The position numbers and the translations under genes were made by a program. Shown piece after piece: positions 7,768 to 16,861 of a DNA stretch of 64,000 bases; the stretch's first letter is position 1; the number at the start of each line of letters is the position of its first letter. Under the pieces are notes generated by a model. The model was not told where the DNA came from and searched no databases. It was given only the letters and a program-made list of their open reading frames with translations. The stretch lies in the NCBI GenBank assembly GCA_000721375.1, contig JOGW01000021.1:124001-188000 (forward strand). The letters are read 5' to 3'. This DNA comes from Streptomyces sp. NRRL B-3428 (GTDB lineage Bacteria > Actinomycetota > Actinomycetes > Streptomycetales > Streptomycetaceae).

Positions 7768-9666
7768 ATGACCGTCCTGACCACTGATCCGAGCCCTTCG
7801 GGTGCCACCGAGGAACCCCCGGATACCCACGGCGCACCCGACGCGCACGGCGAGAAGCACCGCCTCACCGCCCTGACCGGCCTCGCCGCCCTCTCCCTCG
7901 ACGCGATGGCCTCCGTGGCGTACGGCCCGGAGGCCATCGTCCTCGTCCTCGCCGCCGCCGGTGGCCACGGCCTCGGCTTCACGCTCCCGGTGACGCTCGC
8001 GATCGCCGGACTGCTCGCGGTCCTCGTCGCCTCGTACCGGCAGGTGATCGCCGCCTTCCCGGACGGCGGTGGCTCGTACGCCGTCGCCAAGAAGCATCTG
8101 GGTCGCCGCACCAGCCTGGTCGCCGCGGGATCGCTCGTCCTTGACTACGTCCTGAACGTGGCCGTCGCCGTCACGGCCGGAGTCGCCGCCCTCACCTCCG
8201 CCTTCCCCGAGCTGTACGCCGAGCGGCTCCCCATATGCCTGGGCGTCCTCGTCCTGATCACCGTCGTGAACCTGCGCGGCATCGTCGAGTCCGCTCGTGT
8301 CTTCATCGCCCCGACGGCCGTCTTCGTCGTAGCGGTCTTCACGCTGATCGCCGTCGGCCTGTTGCGCGGCGGCCCGGTGTCGACGGCCACCGCCGAGGGC
8401 CACGCCTCCGTACTGGCCGACAACGCCACCACCGTCGGCGCCCTCCTCCTGCTGAAGGCCTTCGCCTCCGGCTGCTCCGCCCTCACCGGCGTCGAAGCCA
8501 TCGCGAACGCCGTCCCCTCCTTCCGCAAGCCGCGCGCCCGCAGAGCCCAGCACGCGGAGATCGCGCTCGGCGCACTCCTCGGCGTGATGCTGATCGGCCT
8601 CGCGGTGCTGATCTCCCGCTTCGGCCTGCAGCCCGTCGAGGGCGTCACCGTCCTCGCGCAGCTCGCGGACGCCTCGCTCGGCCACAACTGGGCTTTCTAC
8701 GTCATCCAGTTCGCGACCATGATCCTGCTCGCCCTCTCCGCGAACACCTCCTTCGGCGGCCTGCCCGTCCTGCTCAAGCTGCTCGCCCGCGACAACTACC
8801 TGCCGCATGTCTTCGCCCTGAAGGCCGACCGCCAGGTGCACCGCCACGGCGTCCTGACCCTCGCCCTCGTATCGGCCGCACTCCTGCTCTTCTCCGGCGG
8901 CGACACCAACACCCTCGTACCGCTCTTCGCCATCGGCGTCTTCGTCGGCTTCACCATCGCGCAGGCCGGCATGGTGCTCCACTGGCGCGCCACGAAGCAG
9001 TGGGCGAAGGCCCTGCTCAACGGGTTCGGCGCGCTGCTCACCGGCGTCAGCGCCGTCGTCGTCACCGCCACCAAGTTCCACGACGGCGCCTGGCTGATCG
9101 TCGTCGCCCTGCCGCTGCTCGTCCTCGGCTTCGAGACGGTCCACCGGGCGTACGGGAGGATCGGTGAGCGCCTGTGCCTCGGCCAGATCCCCGAGACCCC
9201 GCACCGCGACCGCTCGCTCGTCATCGTCCCCGTGGGCGGGCTCTCGAAGCTGACCGCAGAGGCCCTGAACGCCGCCGTCTCCCTCGGCGACGAGGTCCGC
9301 GCCGTCACCGTCACCCACCTCGAACCCGAGGACCGCGAGGCGGCCGCGAGCCTGCGCAGGGACTGGGAACTGTGGAACCCGGGCGTGGAGCTCGTGGAGC
9401 TGAAGTCCGAGCACCGGACGGTCGGCAGCCCGGTGGCCGAGTACGTACGCAAGATCTACGCGTACCACCCGGGCACCCACGTCACCGTCCTCATCCCCGA
9501 GATCGAGCCCACCCGGCTGTGGCAGCGCCTGCTGCAGAACCAGCGGGGCGCGGTGATCGCGCATGCGGTGCGCAAAGAGACCGATGCGGTGATCTGCCGA
9601 CTGCGCTTCCGCCTGGCGCCTGGACTTTCCGCAGGTCAGGCCTCTGATGAGCGAAGGGCACGCTAA
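7768..9666 (+). CDS. KimA-like potassium/proton symporter (APC/KUP superfamily)
   Basis: A 632-residue polytopic membrane protein annotated in most genomes as an APC-family amino-acid permease. It resembles Bacillus KimA: SLDAMASVAYG at residues 43-53, SYRQVIAAFPDGGGSY, LLLKAFASGCSALTGVEA, a LARDNYLPHVF segment, about 12 membrane segments, then a ~170-residue cytosolic C-terminal domain starting near GERLCLGQIP. KimA is a high-affinity K+ importer driven by the proton gradient and inhibited by c-di-AMP. Placement directly before the kdp operon supports a potassium role. Amino-acid transport cannot be excluded from sequence alone. Confidence 0.78.
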   Translation: MTVLTTDPSPSGATEEPPDTHGAPDAHGEKHRLTALTGLAALSLDAMASVAYGPEAIVLVLAAAGGHGLGFTLPVTLAIAGLLAVLVASYRQVIAAFPDGGGSYAVAKKHLGRRTSLVAAGSLVLDYVLNVAVAVTAGVAALTSAFPELYAERLPICLGVLVLITVVNLRGIVESARVFIAPTAVFVVAVFTLIAVGLLRGGPVSTATAEGHASVLADNATTVGALLLLKAFASGCSALTGVEAIANAVPSFRKPRARRAQHAEIALGALLGVMLIGLAVLISRFGLQPVEGVTVLAQLADASLGHNWAFYVIQFATMILLALSANTSFGGLPVLLKLLARDNYLPHVFALKADRQVHRHGVLTLALVSAALLLFSGGDTNTLVPLFAIGVFVGFTIAQAGMVLHWRATKQWAKALLNGFGALLTGVSAVVVTATKFHDGAWLIVVALPLLVLGFETVHRAYGRIGERLCLGQIPETPHRDRSLVIVPVGGLSKLTAEALNAAVSLGDEVRAVTVTHLEPEDREAAASLRRDWELWNPGVELVELKSEHRTVGSPVAEYVRKIYAYHPGTHVTVLIPEIEPTRLWQRLLQNQRGAVIAHAVRKETDAVICRLRFRLAPGLSAGQASDERRAR

Positions 9667-9671
9667 GGCGG

Positions 9672-9730
9672 CGTCAAGACCCGTCAGAGCCCCGTCAAGG
9701 CGGAACCCGCTCGCGTATGGGAGCCGTCAA
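9672..9730 (+). promoter_or_regulatory. Phased CGTCA direct repeats before the kdp operon (candidate KdpE site)
   Basis: CGTCA occurs at 9672, 9682, 9693 and 9725, spaced 10, 11 and 32 bp, so all fall on one face of the helix. That pattern is typical of OmpR/KdpE-family binding sites. The last copy lies in GAGCCGTCAAC, which also occurs at 7651 before the KimA-like gene. Binding by the KdpE encoded downstream is inferred. Confidence 0.4.
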
Positions 9731-9806
9731 CGCGAGCCGAAGCAGTCCGAAAGCGCGCTTTCCTCGAACAGTCCGTTCAATACCGAACCTCACTCAGGAG
9801 CATGCG

Positions 9807-9890
9807 ATGGCCGATGTGGCCTTCGTCGTCACCACGATCGCGGTCTTCGCGCTGGTGGCCCTCATCGCCAAGGGGGTGGCAAAGCTGTGA
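9807..9890 (+). CDS. 27-residue membrane peptide upstream of kdpF
   Basis: A very short reading frame, M-A-D-V then a single hydrophobic segment ending AKGVAKL. Its stop overlaps the GTG start of kdpF (GTGA), and CAGGAG lies seven bases upstream of its ATG. It has the size of a one-segment KdpF-like subunit or leader peptide. It could be an accessory subunit of the Kdp complex or of the preceding permease; no function is established. Confidence 0.65.
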   Translation: MADVAFVVTTIAVFALVALIAKGVAKL

Positions 9891-9976
9891 GCGCTGAGAA
9901 CATCGTCGGCCTGATCGTCGCCGTCGCCCTCCTCGGATACCTCGTCCTCGCCCTCATCAAGCCGGAGAGGTTCTAG
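9887..9976 (+). CDS. kdpF: Potassium-transporting ATPase subunit KdpF
   Basis: A 29-residue single-pass peptide ([13 protein letters not shown], a hydrophobic core, ending LIKPERF). The ALIKPERF ending is the hallmark of KdpF, which stabilises the KdpABC complex in the membrane. The GTG start overlaps the stop of the preceding 27-residue gene, and kdpA starts nine bases after its stop. Confidence 0.88.
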   Translation: MSAENIVGLIVAVALLGYLVLALIKPERF

Positions 9977-9984
9977 GTACGGAT

Positions 9985-11649
9985 ATGAGTTCCGAAGTTG
10001 CCGGCCTGCTCCAGCTGCTCGCGCTCATCGCGGCACTGGCACTCGCCTACCGGCCCCTCGGCGACTACATGGCCAAGGTCTACTCCTCGAAGAAGCATCT
10101 GCGCGTCGAGAAGTGGATCTACAAGGCCATCGGCGCCAACCCCGACACCGAGATGCGCTGGATGGCGTACCTGAGGGGCGTCCTCGCCTTCTCCGCCGTC
10201 AGCGTCCTCTTCCTCTATCTGCTGCAGCGTCTGCAGGGCAGCCTCCCCGGCTCCCTCGGCTTCAAGTCGATCGACCCGGACCAGGCCTTCAACACGGCCG
10301 CGTCCTTCGTCTCCAACACCAACTGGCAGTCGTACTACGGCGAGCAGGCCATGGGCCACGTCGTGCAGACCGGCGGCCTCGCGGTGCAGAACTTCGTCTC
10401 GGCGGCCGTGGGGATCGCCGTGGCGGTGGCTCTCGTCCGCGGCTTCGCCCGCTCCCGCACCGGTGAACTCGGCAACTTCTGGGCCGACTTGGTCCGCGGC
10501 ACCGTCCGTATCCTGGTCCCGATCGCCGTCATCGGCGCGATCGTCCTGGTCGCGTGCGGCGCCATCCAGAACTTCGCGGGGATCCATGAGGTCGGTCAGT
10601 TCATGGGTGGCCACCAGCAGTGGAACGGCGGCGCGGTGGCCTCGCAGGAGGCCATCAAGGAGCTGGGCACCAACGGCGGCGGATACTTCAACGCCAACTC
10701 GGCCCACCCCTTCGAGAACCCCAACCCCCTCTCGAACCTCTTCGAGATCTTCCTGATCCTCCTGATCCCCTTCGCGCTGACGCGGACCTTCGGAAAGATG
10801 GTCGGCAACGTCAAGCAGGGGTACGCGATCCTCGCGACGATGGTCGGCATCTGGCTGGCCTTCACCGCCCTGATGCTGTGGACCGAGTTCTCCGGCCACG
10901 GCCCGGCGTTCCAGGCGGCCGGCGGCGCGATGGAGGGCAAGGAGACCCGCTTCGGCATCGCGGGGTCCGCGATCTTCTCGGTCGCCACCACGCTCACGTC
11001 GACCGGTGCGGTCAACTCCTTCCACTCCTCCAACACCGGCTTCGGCGGCGGCATCAACCTCCTGGGCATGCAGCTCGGCGAGATCGCACCAGGCGGTGTG
11101 GGCTCGGGCCTCTACGGCATGCTCATCATGGCGATCATCGCGGTGTTCATCGCGGGTCTGATGGTCGGCCGCACACCGGAGTACCTGGGCAAGAAGATCG
11201 GCACCCGCGAGATCAAGTTCGCGGCCTGCTACATCCTCGTCACCCCGGCGCTCGTGCTCGGCTTCACCGCCGCCTCGATGGCCCTGTCCACCCCACCGCA
11301 CTCGATGCTCAACTCCGGGGCGCACGGCTTCTCCGAGGTCCTGTACGCCTTCACCTCGGGCGCCAACAACAACGGCTCGGCCTTCGCCGGACTCAACGCG
11401 GACACCCAGTGGTACAACACCACGATCGGTCTCGCGATGCTGCTCGGCCGCTTCCTGCCGATGGTGTTCGTCCTCGCGCTCGCGGGCTCGCTCGCCGAGC
11501 AGAAGCCGATCCCGGCCTCCGCGGGCACGCTCCGTACGGAGAAGCCGCTGTTCACCGGCCTGTTGATCGGCACGATCCTGATCATCACCGGCCTCACCTA
11601 CTTCCCGGCACTGGCCCTTGGCCCGCTCGCCGAAGGACTGGCGTCATGA
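9985..11649 (+). CDS. kdpA: Potassium-transporting ATPase subunit KdpA
   Basis: The 554-residue channel-like subunit of the Kdp K+ pump, close to the ~557 residues of the E. coli protein. About ten membrane segments. Pore motifs of the four-fold KdpA/Trk filter are visible: NTNWQSY (111-117), [17 protein letters not shown] and GANNNGSAF. It selects and conducts K+ from outside. AGGTACGG precedes the ATG. Its stop overlaps the kdpB start (ATGA). Confidence 0.96.
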   Translation: MSSEVAGLLQLLALIAALALAYRPLGDYMAKVYSSKKHLRVEKWIYKAIGANPDTEMRWMAYLRGVLAFSAVSVLFLYLLQRLQGSLPGSLGFKSIDPDQAFNTAASFVSNTNWQSYYGEQAMGHVVQTGGLAVQNFVSAAVGIAVAVALVRGFARSRTGELGNFWADLVRGTVRILVPIAVIGAIVLVACGAIQNFAGIHEVGQFMGGHQQWNGGAVASQEAIKELGTNGGGYFNANSAHPFENPNPLSNLFEIFLILLIPFALTRTFGKMVGNVKQGYAILATMVGIWLAFTALMLWTEFSGHGPAFQAAGGAMEGKETRFGIAGSAIFSVATTLTSTGAVNSFHSSNTGFGGGINLLGMQLGEIAPGGVGSGLYGMLIMAIIAVFIAGLMVGRTPEYLGKKIGTREIKFAACYILVTPALVLGFTAASMALSTPPHSMLNSGAHGFSEVLYAFTSGANNNGSAFAGLNADTQWYNTTIGLAMLLGRFLPMVFVLALAGSLAEQKPIPASAGTLRTEKPLFTGLLIGTILIITGLTYFPALALGPLAEGLAS

Positions 11650-13805
11650 GCACCGACACCAAGAACGTGAAGAAGCAGGACGGTCCCGCCGCGGGCCCCT
11701 CCCGCTCTCCGCACAGCGATGTGCCCAGCGGGCACAAGGACGCCGCCGGCAAGGTCGGCGCGGGCCTGTTCGACCCCAAGCAGCTGGTCAAGTCGATGCC
11801 CGACGCGATCCGCAAGCTGCACCCGAAGGTCATGGTCAAGTCGCCGGTCATGTTCGTGGTCCTGGTCGGCTCGGTGGTCACCACCGCGCTGGCGATCAAG
11901 GACCCGACAAACTGGTTCGGCTGGGCCATCACCGCCTGGCTCTGGCTGACCACGGTCTTCGCCAACCTCGCGGAGGCCGTGGCCGAGGGCCGCGGCAAGG
12001 CCCAGGCGGACACCCTGCGCAAGGCCAAGACCGACACGGTGGCGCGCCGGCTGCTCAAGGACGGCAAGTCCGAGGAGAGCGTCCCGGGTACGGACCTTCG
12101 TATCGGCGACCTGGTCGTCTGTGAAGCGGGCGACATCATCCCCGGCGACGGTGACGTCGTCGAGGGCGTGGCCTCCGTGGACGAGTCCGCCATCACCGGT
12201 GAATCGGCCCCGGTCATCCGGGAGTCGGGCGGCGACCGCAGTGCGGTCACCGGCGGCACGAAGGTGCTCTCCGACCGCATCGTCATCAAGATCACGACGA
12301 AGCCGGGCGAGACCTTCATCGACCGCATGATCAACCTGGTCGAGGGCGCGGCCCGGCAGAAGACGCCCAACGAGATCGCGCTCAACATCCTGCTGGCCTC
12401 GTTGACGATCGTCTTCCTGCTCGCCGTCGTCACGCTGAAGCCCTTCGCGATCTACGCGGGCGCCGACAGCCAGACCTCGCTGATCGTCCTCACGGCTCTC
12501 CTGGTCTGTCTGATCCCGACCACGATCGGCGCGCTGCTCTCCGCGATCGGTATCGCGGGCATGGACCGCCTCGTGCAGCGCAACGTCCTGGCCATGTCCG
12601 GACGGGCGGTCGAGGCCGCCGGTGACGTATCGACGCTGCTGCTCGACAAGACCGGCACCATCACGCTCGGCAACCGCCAGGCCGCCGAGTTCGTCCCGGT
12701 GCGCGGCACGACGGCGGCCGAACTGGCCGACGCCGCCCAGTTGTCGTCGCTCGCCGACGAGACCCCCGAAGGCCGCTCCATCGTGGTCCTCGCCAAGGAG
12801 AAGTACGGCCTGCGCGAGCGCCACCAGGGCGAGCTGGCCGGCGCCGAGTGGGTGCCCTTCACCGCCCAGACCCGTATGTCGGGTGTGGATGTGATCGAGA
12901 ACGGCACCGGCCGCAAGGTCCGCAAGGGCGCCAGCGGTTCGGTCATGGCCTGGGTCCTTGAGCAGGGCGGCCAGGTCTCCGACGACGCCGACGGGCTCTC
13001 CAATGCGATCTCCGAGGCCGGCGGCACCCCGCTGCTCGTCGCCGTGCACGACGAGAAGGGCGCGCGCATCCTCGGCGTCATCCACCTGAAGGACGTCGTC
13101 AAGGAGGGCATGCGCGAGCGCTTCGACGAGCTGCGCCGTATGGGCATCAAGACGGTCATGATCACGGGTGACAACCCGCTGACCGCCAAGGCCATCGCCG
13201 AAGAGGCGGGTGTGGACGACTTCCTCGCGGAGGCCACTCCCGAGGACAAGATGGCGCTGATCAAGCGCGAGCAGGCCGGCGGCAAGCTGGTCGCGATGAC
13301 CGGTGACGGTACGAACGACGCGCCCGCGCTCGCGCAGGCCGATGTCGGCGTGGCCATGAACACCGGTACGTCCGCGGCCAAGGAAGCCGGGAACATGGTC
13401 GACCTCGACTCGAACCCGACCAAGCTCATCGAGATCGTCGAGATCGGCAAGCAGCTCCTCATCACCCGAGGCGCGCTGACCACCTTCTCCATCGCCAACG
13501 ACGTCGCGAAGTACTTCGCGATCATCCCCGCGATGTTCGCGGTGGCCTACCCGCAGCTCGACGCGCTCAACATCATGCGTCTGTCGTCGCCGGAGTCGGC
13601 GATCCTCTCCGCGGTCGTCTTCAACGCGCTGATCATCATCGCGCTCGTCCCGCTCGCCCTGAAGGGCGTGCAGTACAAGCCGACCAGCGCCGACAAGATG
13701 CTCCGCCGCAACCTCGGGATCTACGGCCTGGGCGGTCTGATCGCGCCCTTCATCGGCATCAAGATCATCGACTTCCTCATCTCCTTCATCCCCGGGATCA
13801 GCTGA
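11646..13805 (+). CDS. kdpB: Potassium-transporting ATPase catalytic subunit KdpB
   Basis: The 719-residue P-type ATPase that energises KdpA. Phosphorylation motif DKTGT with Asp334, actuator [10 protein letters not shown], and hinge [17 protein letters not shown] are all intact, so it should be active. An N-terminal ~45-residue hydrophilic extension is longer than in E. coli KdpB. It is translationally coupled to kdpA and followed by kdpC five bases after its stop. Confidence 0.97.
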   Translation: MSTDTKNVKKQDGPAAGPSRSPHSDVPSGHKDAAGKVGAGLFDPKQLVKSMPDAIRKLHPKVMVKSPVMFVVLVGSVVTTALAIKDPTNWFGWAITAWLWLTTVFANLAEAVAEGRGKAQADTLRKAKTDTVARRLLKDGKSEESVPGTDLRIGDLVVCEAGDIIPGDGDVVEGVASVDESAITGESAPVIRESGGDRSAVTGGTKVLSDRIVIKITTKPGETFIDRMINLVEGAARQKTPNEIALNILLASLTIVFLLAVVTLKPFAIYAGADSQTSLIVLTALLVCLIPTTIGALLSAIGIAGMDRLVQRNVLAMSGRAVEAAGDVSTLLLDKTGTITLGNRQAAEFVPVRGTTAAELADAAQLSSLADETPEGRSIVVLAKEKYGLRERHQGELAGAEWVPFTAQTRMSGVDVIENGTGRKVRKGASGSVMAWVLEQGGQVSDDADGLSNAISEAGGTPLLVAVHDEKGARILGVIHLKDVVKEGMRERFDELRRMGIKTVMITGDNPLTAKAIAEEAGVDDFLAEATPEDKMALIKREQAGGKLVAMTGDGTNDAPALAQADVGVAMNTGTSAAKEAGNMVDLDSNPTKLIEIVEIGKQLLITRGALTTFSIANDVAKYFAIIPAMFAVAYPQLDALNIMRLSSPESAILSAVVFNALIIIALVPLALKGVQYKPTSADKMLRRNLGIYGLGGLIAPFIGIKIIDFLISFIPGIS

Positions 13806-13810
13806 TCACC

Positions 13811-14539
13811 ATGAACAACTCCGTAGGCAACACAGCCCGCTTGCTGGGTGCAGCTCTCCGAGCCCTGCTGGTCCTGACCGTCATCACCGGCGTGCTCTAC
13901 CCGCTCGCCGTCACGGGCGTGGCCCAGGGCCTGTTCAACAACAAGGCGAACGGCTCCGAGATCAAGGACTCGAGCGGCAAGGTCGTGGGCTCCTCGCTCA
14001 TCGGCCAGACCTACAACCTGCCGCTGAAGAAGGGCGAGGAGACCCCGGCCCCGGACCTCAAGTTCTTCCAGCCGCGCCCGTCCAACGGTCTGGGCACCAA
14101 CTCGGTGAACACCCAGTACGCGCTGATCCTGTCCGGCGCCACCAACCGCTCCGGTGAGGACGGCGCGCAGCACGACAAGAAGACCGGCAAGGCGTACTGC
14201 CCGGCCGAGCCCGAAGAGGGCACGCTGTGCGCCCAGGTGAAGGACGCGAAGGCGGCCGTCATCAAGGACAACTCGGTGCCCGGCCACACGGTGAAGGACT
14301 CCGACATCCCCGCCGACGCCGTCACCTCCTCCGGCTCGGGCCTCGACCCGGACATCTCCCCGGCGTACGCCGAGCTCCAGGTCCACCGGGTCGCCGAGAA
14401 GAACGGCCTCGATGTCGCCCAGGTCGACAAGCTCGTCAAGGACCACACCGACGGCCGGATCCTCGGCTTCATGGGGGAGCCCCGGGTGAACGTCCTGGAG
14501 CTCAACATCGCCCTCAAGGAACTGCTGCAGAGCAAGTAG
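13811..14539 (+). CDS. kdpC: Potassium-transporting ATPase subunit KdpC
   Basis: A 242-residue subunit with one N-terminal membrane segment (RALLVLTVITGVLYPLAVTG) and an extracytoplasmic domain. GSSLIGQ, FQPRPS, GSGLDPDISPAYA and QVHRVA are conserved KdpC motifs. The Actinobacteria-type insert around residues 105-150 makes it longer than the ~190-residue E. coli protein. It is the last structural gene of the kdp operon; a repeat array follows at once. Confidence 0.95.
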   Translation: MNNSVGNTARLLGAALRALLVLTVITGVLYPLAVTGVAQGLFNNKANGSEIKDSSGKVVGSSLIGQTYNLPLKKGEETPAPDLKFFQPRPSNGLGTNSVNTQYALILSGATNRSGEDGAQHDKKTGKAYCPAEPEEGTLCAQVKDAKAAVIKDNSVPGHTVKDSDIPADAVTSSGSGLDPDISPAYAELQVHRVAEKNGLDVAQVDKLVKDHTDGRILGFMGEPRVNVLELNIALKELLQSK

Positions 14540-14544
14540 GGCCC

Positions 14545-14661
14545 AACGGCCCGCTTGCAACGGCCCGCTTGCAACGGCCCGCTTGCAACGGCCCGCTTGC
14601 AACGGCCCGCTTGCAACGGCCTGCCTGCAACGGCCTGCCTGCAACGGCCCGCCCGGAACGG
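14545..14661. repeat. Eight 14-bp tandem repeats between kdpC and kdpE
   Basis: Eight head-to-tail copies of AACGGCCCGCTTGC (14545-14656) followed by a partial AACGG. Units 1-5 are identical; units 6 and 7 read AACGGCCTGCCTGC and unit 8 AACGGCCCGCCCGG. The array fills the whole kdpC-kdpE gap where kdpD would normally be. A TTG inside it opens a spurious in-frame N-terminal extension of the regulator. Confidence 0.95.
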
Positions 14662-14671
14662 AGAGACACGG

Positions 14672-15355
14672 ATGACCAGGGTCCTGGTGGTGGAGGACGA
14701 CCCCCAACTCGTCAGGGCCCTGGTCCTCAACCTTCAAGCGCGTTCCTACGGCGTGGACGCCGCCCCCGACGGCACCACCGCCCTGCGGCTGGCCACCGCC
14801 CGCCAACCCGACGTCATCATGGTCGACTTGGGTCTGCCGGACATGGACGGCGTCGACGTGATCAGGAGCCTGCGGAGCTGGACCCGCGTACCCATCCTCG
14901 TGCTCTCCGCCCGACGCGCCTCCGACGAGAAGGTGGAGGCCCTGGACGTGGGCGCGGACGACTACATCACCAAGCCGTTCAGCATGGACGAACTGCTCGC
15001 CCGGCTGCGGGCCGCCGTCCGCCGGGGCGAGAACGCCCCCGCGGCCGCCACCACGACGCTCGTCACCACGGACGGCTTCACGGTGGACCTCACCGCGAAG
15101 CGGACGAGCCGCGCGGGCCGGGACGTACGGCTCACGCCGACGGAGTGGCAGCTGCTCGAAATCCTGATCACCAACCCCGGCCGGCTGATCTCGCAGCGGC
15201 AGCTGCTGCAGGAGGTCTGGGGCGCGACGTACAGCAGGCGCACGAACTATCTCCGGGTCTACATGGCCCAGTTGAGGCGCAAACTCGAATCCGACCCGTC
15301 CCATCCGCGCTACCTGATCACGGAGCCGGGCATGGGCTACCGCTTCGAGCCGTAG
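14672..15355 (+). CDS. kdpE: KdpE-type response regulator
   Basis: A 227-residue OmpR/PhoB-family regulator. Receiver: acidic pair Asp9/Asp10, phospho-acceptor Asp52 (in VDLGLPD), Lys101 in KPF. C-terminal winged helix with LTPTEWQLLEIL, VWGATY and YLRVYMAQLRRKLE. LVLSARRASDEKVEALDVGADDY strands match KdpE closely. It should control kdp transcription under K+ limitation, but no KdpD sensor kinase gene lies in the window. GGAGAG precedes the ATG; an apparent upstream extension through the repeats has no ribosome site and is rejected. Confidence 0.88.
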   Translation: MTRVLVVEDDPQLVRALVLNLQARSYGVDAAPDGTTALRLATARQPDVIMVDLGLPDMDGVDVIRSLRSWTRVPILVLSARRASDEKVEALDVGADDYITKPFSMDELLARLRAAVRRGENAPAAATTTLVTTDGFTVDLTAKRTSRAGRDVRLTPTEWQLLEILITNPGRLISQRQLLQEVWGATYSRRTNYLRVYMAQLRRKLESDPSHPRYLITEPGMGYRFEP

Positions 15356-15399
15356 GCAGGTGGGCAGGTGGGCAGGCAGGCAGGCAGGCAGGCAGGCAA
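15355..15399. repeat. GCAG tetranucleotide tract after kdpE
   Basis: Two GCAGGTGG-type units run into about six GCAG units directly after the kdpE stop codon. It is simple-sequence DNA prone to length change. Confidence 0.85.
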
Positions 15400-15404
15400 G
15401 GCGA

Positions 15405-15439
15405 GAGGGGAGCCGGGCCGCCTCGGCCCGACTCCCCTC
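15405..15439. terminator. Bidirectional terminator, kdpE/lipase
   Basis: A 16-bp stem (GAGGGGAGCCGGGCCG / CGGCCCGACTCCCCTC) with a CCT loop and one internal mismatch that becomes G.U on the minus strand. It sits between the convergent kdpE and lipase genes. Confidence 0.75.
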
Positions 15440-15465
15440 CTGTGAAGACCTGTTGCCGCCGACTG

Positions 15466-16668
15466 TCAGCCGAGCCGCTGCGTCATCCACTTCATGACCG
15501 GCCCGATCGCGAACAGCACGGTCGTCGCGTGCGTGCCGAACGGCACCCTGCGGAACGTCACCTCGGGGTTCGTCCGCGACCAGGTGCGATGCAGGCGTAC
15601 GACATCGTCGTACGGGATCAGCTCGTCGGCCGTGCCCTCGAAGAGCAACACCGGGTGGTCCGGCACCGTGCGCCCCGGGTCGGACGCGGTCAGCCGGGCC
15701 CGCCAGTCGGGCCGGTCGAAGAGCCGTCCGCCGGGCGCGGCCTTCGGGTCGACGAGGGACTCCATCCGCAGGCCGTCCATCGCGTCCAGGATCTCCCCGG
15801 AGCAGCCGGTGCGCGCCACCTTCGCCAGGCGCCGCCCCTCAGGCGTGAGGCTGCGGTCGAGACCGAGCGCGGGGTACGCGGCGTCATGACCGACCGCGGC
15901 CATCATCGCGAACCCCGCACCGCCCTTGCCGTTGTTGTACGCGAACGCCTTGCGCAGATCGGCCGGCACGCCCCCGGCCGCCGTGCCGCGCACCTTCAGC
16001 TCGGGTGCGTAGGTGCGGTGCAGCTGAGCGGCCCAGGCGGCGGCGTGCCCGCCCTGTGAGTATCCGAGGATCGCCACGTCGGAGCCCTTGCCGATGCCCA
16101 ACTTCTGGGCCTGGGGCAACTGTTGGGCGGCCCGGGCGGCGTCGAGCACGGCATGCCCTTCGGACGGGCCGACGAGATACGGGTGATCGCCCGGGGTGCC
16201 CAGACCCTCGTAATCCGTCATCACGAAGCCCCAGCCCCGCCGGATCCCGCGGTCGAAGAGCAGCGAGATGGCCTCAAGCCGCCCCTTCGACGAGGCGCAC
16301 TTGTCCGCGATGCCCACGGTCCCCGGCGCGAACACGACCAGCGGCCGTGGCCCGGTGCGCCCGTCCTTCGGCACGATCACGGCGCCCGACACGACGTTCG
16401 CCTTGCCGGTGGCGCCGGTCGAGCGGTAGGTGATCCGCCAGCCCTCGGTCTTCTTCGTGAGGAGCCCCGGCAGCAGCCCGTACGAGGCAGGCTCCGCGCT
16501 CACCACCTCACCGGGCCGCGCCCGCTGCTGCTCGCTGCCGCCCGGCTGTGCTCCGGCGCTGCCGGTCTGGGCGCCGGCGCCCAGCGCGAGCGCTCCGGCC
16601 AGCACGATCGCCGTGTACGTCCGCACCCGATGCGTCCGCACCCGCGTAGGCCATGTCATCCGTTTCAT
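15466..16668 (-). CDS. Secreted alpha/beta-hydrolase, LIP-type lipase
   Basis: A ~400-residue secreted esterase/lipase. Signal peptide: MKRMTW then basic residues and the hydrophobic AIVLAGALALGAGAQ. The mature part has the LIP (secretory lipase) layout: VVFAPGTVGIADKCA oxyanion region, nucleophile elbow GYSQGG, ITYRST N-terminal strand, and late Asp (FEGTADELIPYDD) and His (FGTHAT) of the triad. Predicted to hydrolyse acylglycerols or other esters outside the cell. The start at 16668 is chosen for the AGGA eight bases upstream; in-frame starts at 16677 and 16692 are less likely. Confidence 0.82.
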   Translation of the reverse strand: MKRMTWPTRVRTHRVRTYTAIVLAGALALGAGAQTGSAGAQPGGSEQQRARPGEVVSAEPASYGLLPGLLTKKTEGWRITYRSTGATGKANVVSGAVIVPKDGRTGPRPLVVFAPGTVGIADKCASSKGRLEAISLLFDRGIRRGWGFVMTDYEGLGTPGDHPYLVGPSEGHAVLDAARAAQQLPQAQKLGIGKGSDVAILGYSQGGHAAAWAAQLHRTYAPELKVRGTAAGGVPADLRKAFAYNNGKGGAGFAMMAAVGHDAAYPALGLDRSLTPEGRRLAKVARTGCSGEILDAMDGLRMESLVDPKAAPGGRLFDRPDWRARLTASDPGRTVPDHPVLLFEGTADELIPYDDVVRLHRTWSRTNPEVTFRRVPFGTHATTVLFAIGPVMKWMTQRLG

Positions 16669-16747
16669 GGCGCTCATCCTGGCGGCGGGCATCGGGCAAA
16701 CCGGGGCATGCGGTGCGTGTCGTGCCTACTGCCTACCTGAAGGAACT

Positions 16748-16773
16748 TTCAGGTCGTTTCAGCTTCTCTTCAG
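16748..16773 (+). promoter_or_regulatory. Phased TTCAG direct repeats before the PepSY gene
   Basis: TTCAG occurs at 16748, 16758 and 16769 (10- and 11-bp spacing), about 90-115 bp before the PepSY protein start. Phased direct repeats of this kind are typical OmpR-family response-regulator sites. No two-component system adjoins the gene, so the regulator would act in trans. Confidence 0.4.
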
Positions 16774-16861
16774 CCTCGCCCCGGCACCTTTGGGTCATCG
16801 CAACGAACGCATGACACACCGCACGACAGGCACCAAGCCTCACCACGGAGGAATCGATCTC

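Noticed and set aside
10620..11645. Long N-terminal extension of KdpB into kdpA
   Set aside because: The in-frame sequence before 11646 is an Arg/His-rich shadow of kdpA; the ATGA overlap marks the real start.
14545..14661. CRISPR array
   Set aside because: The 14-bp units are contiguous, without spacers, and no cas genes are in the window.
14555..14671. N-terminal extension of KdpE through the repeats
   Set aside because: It would begin at TTG in a repeat with no ribosome site, and KdpE-type receivers start at the MTRVLVVEDD position.
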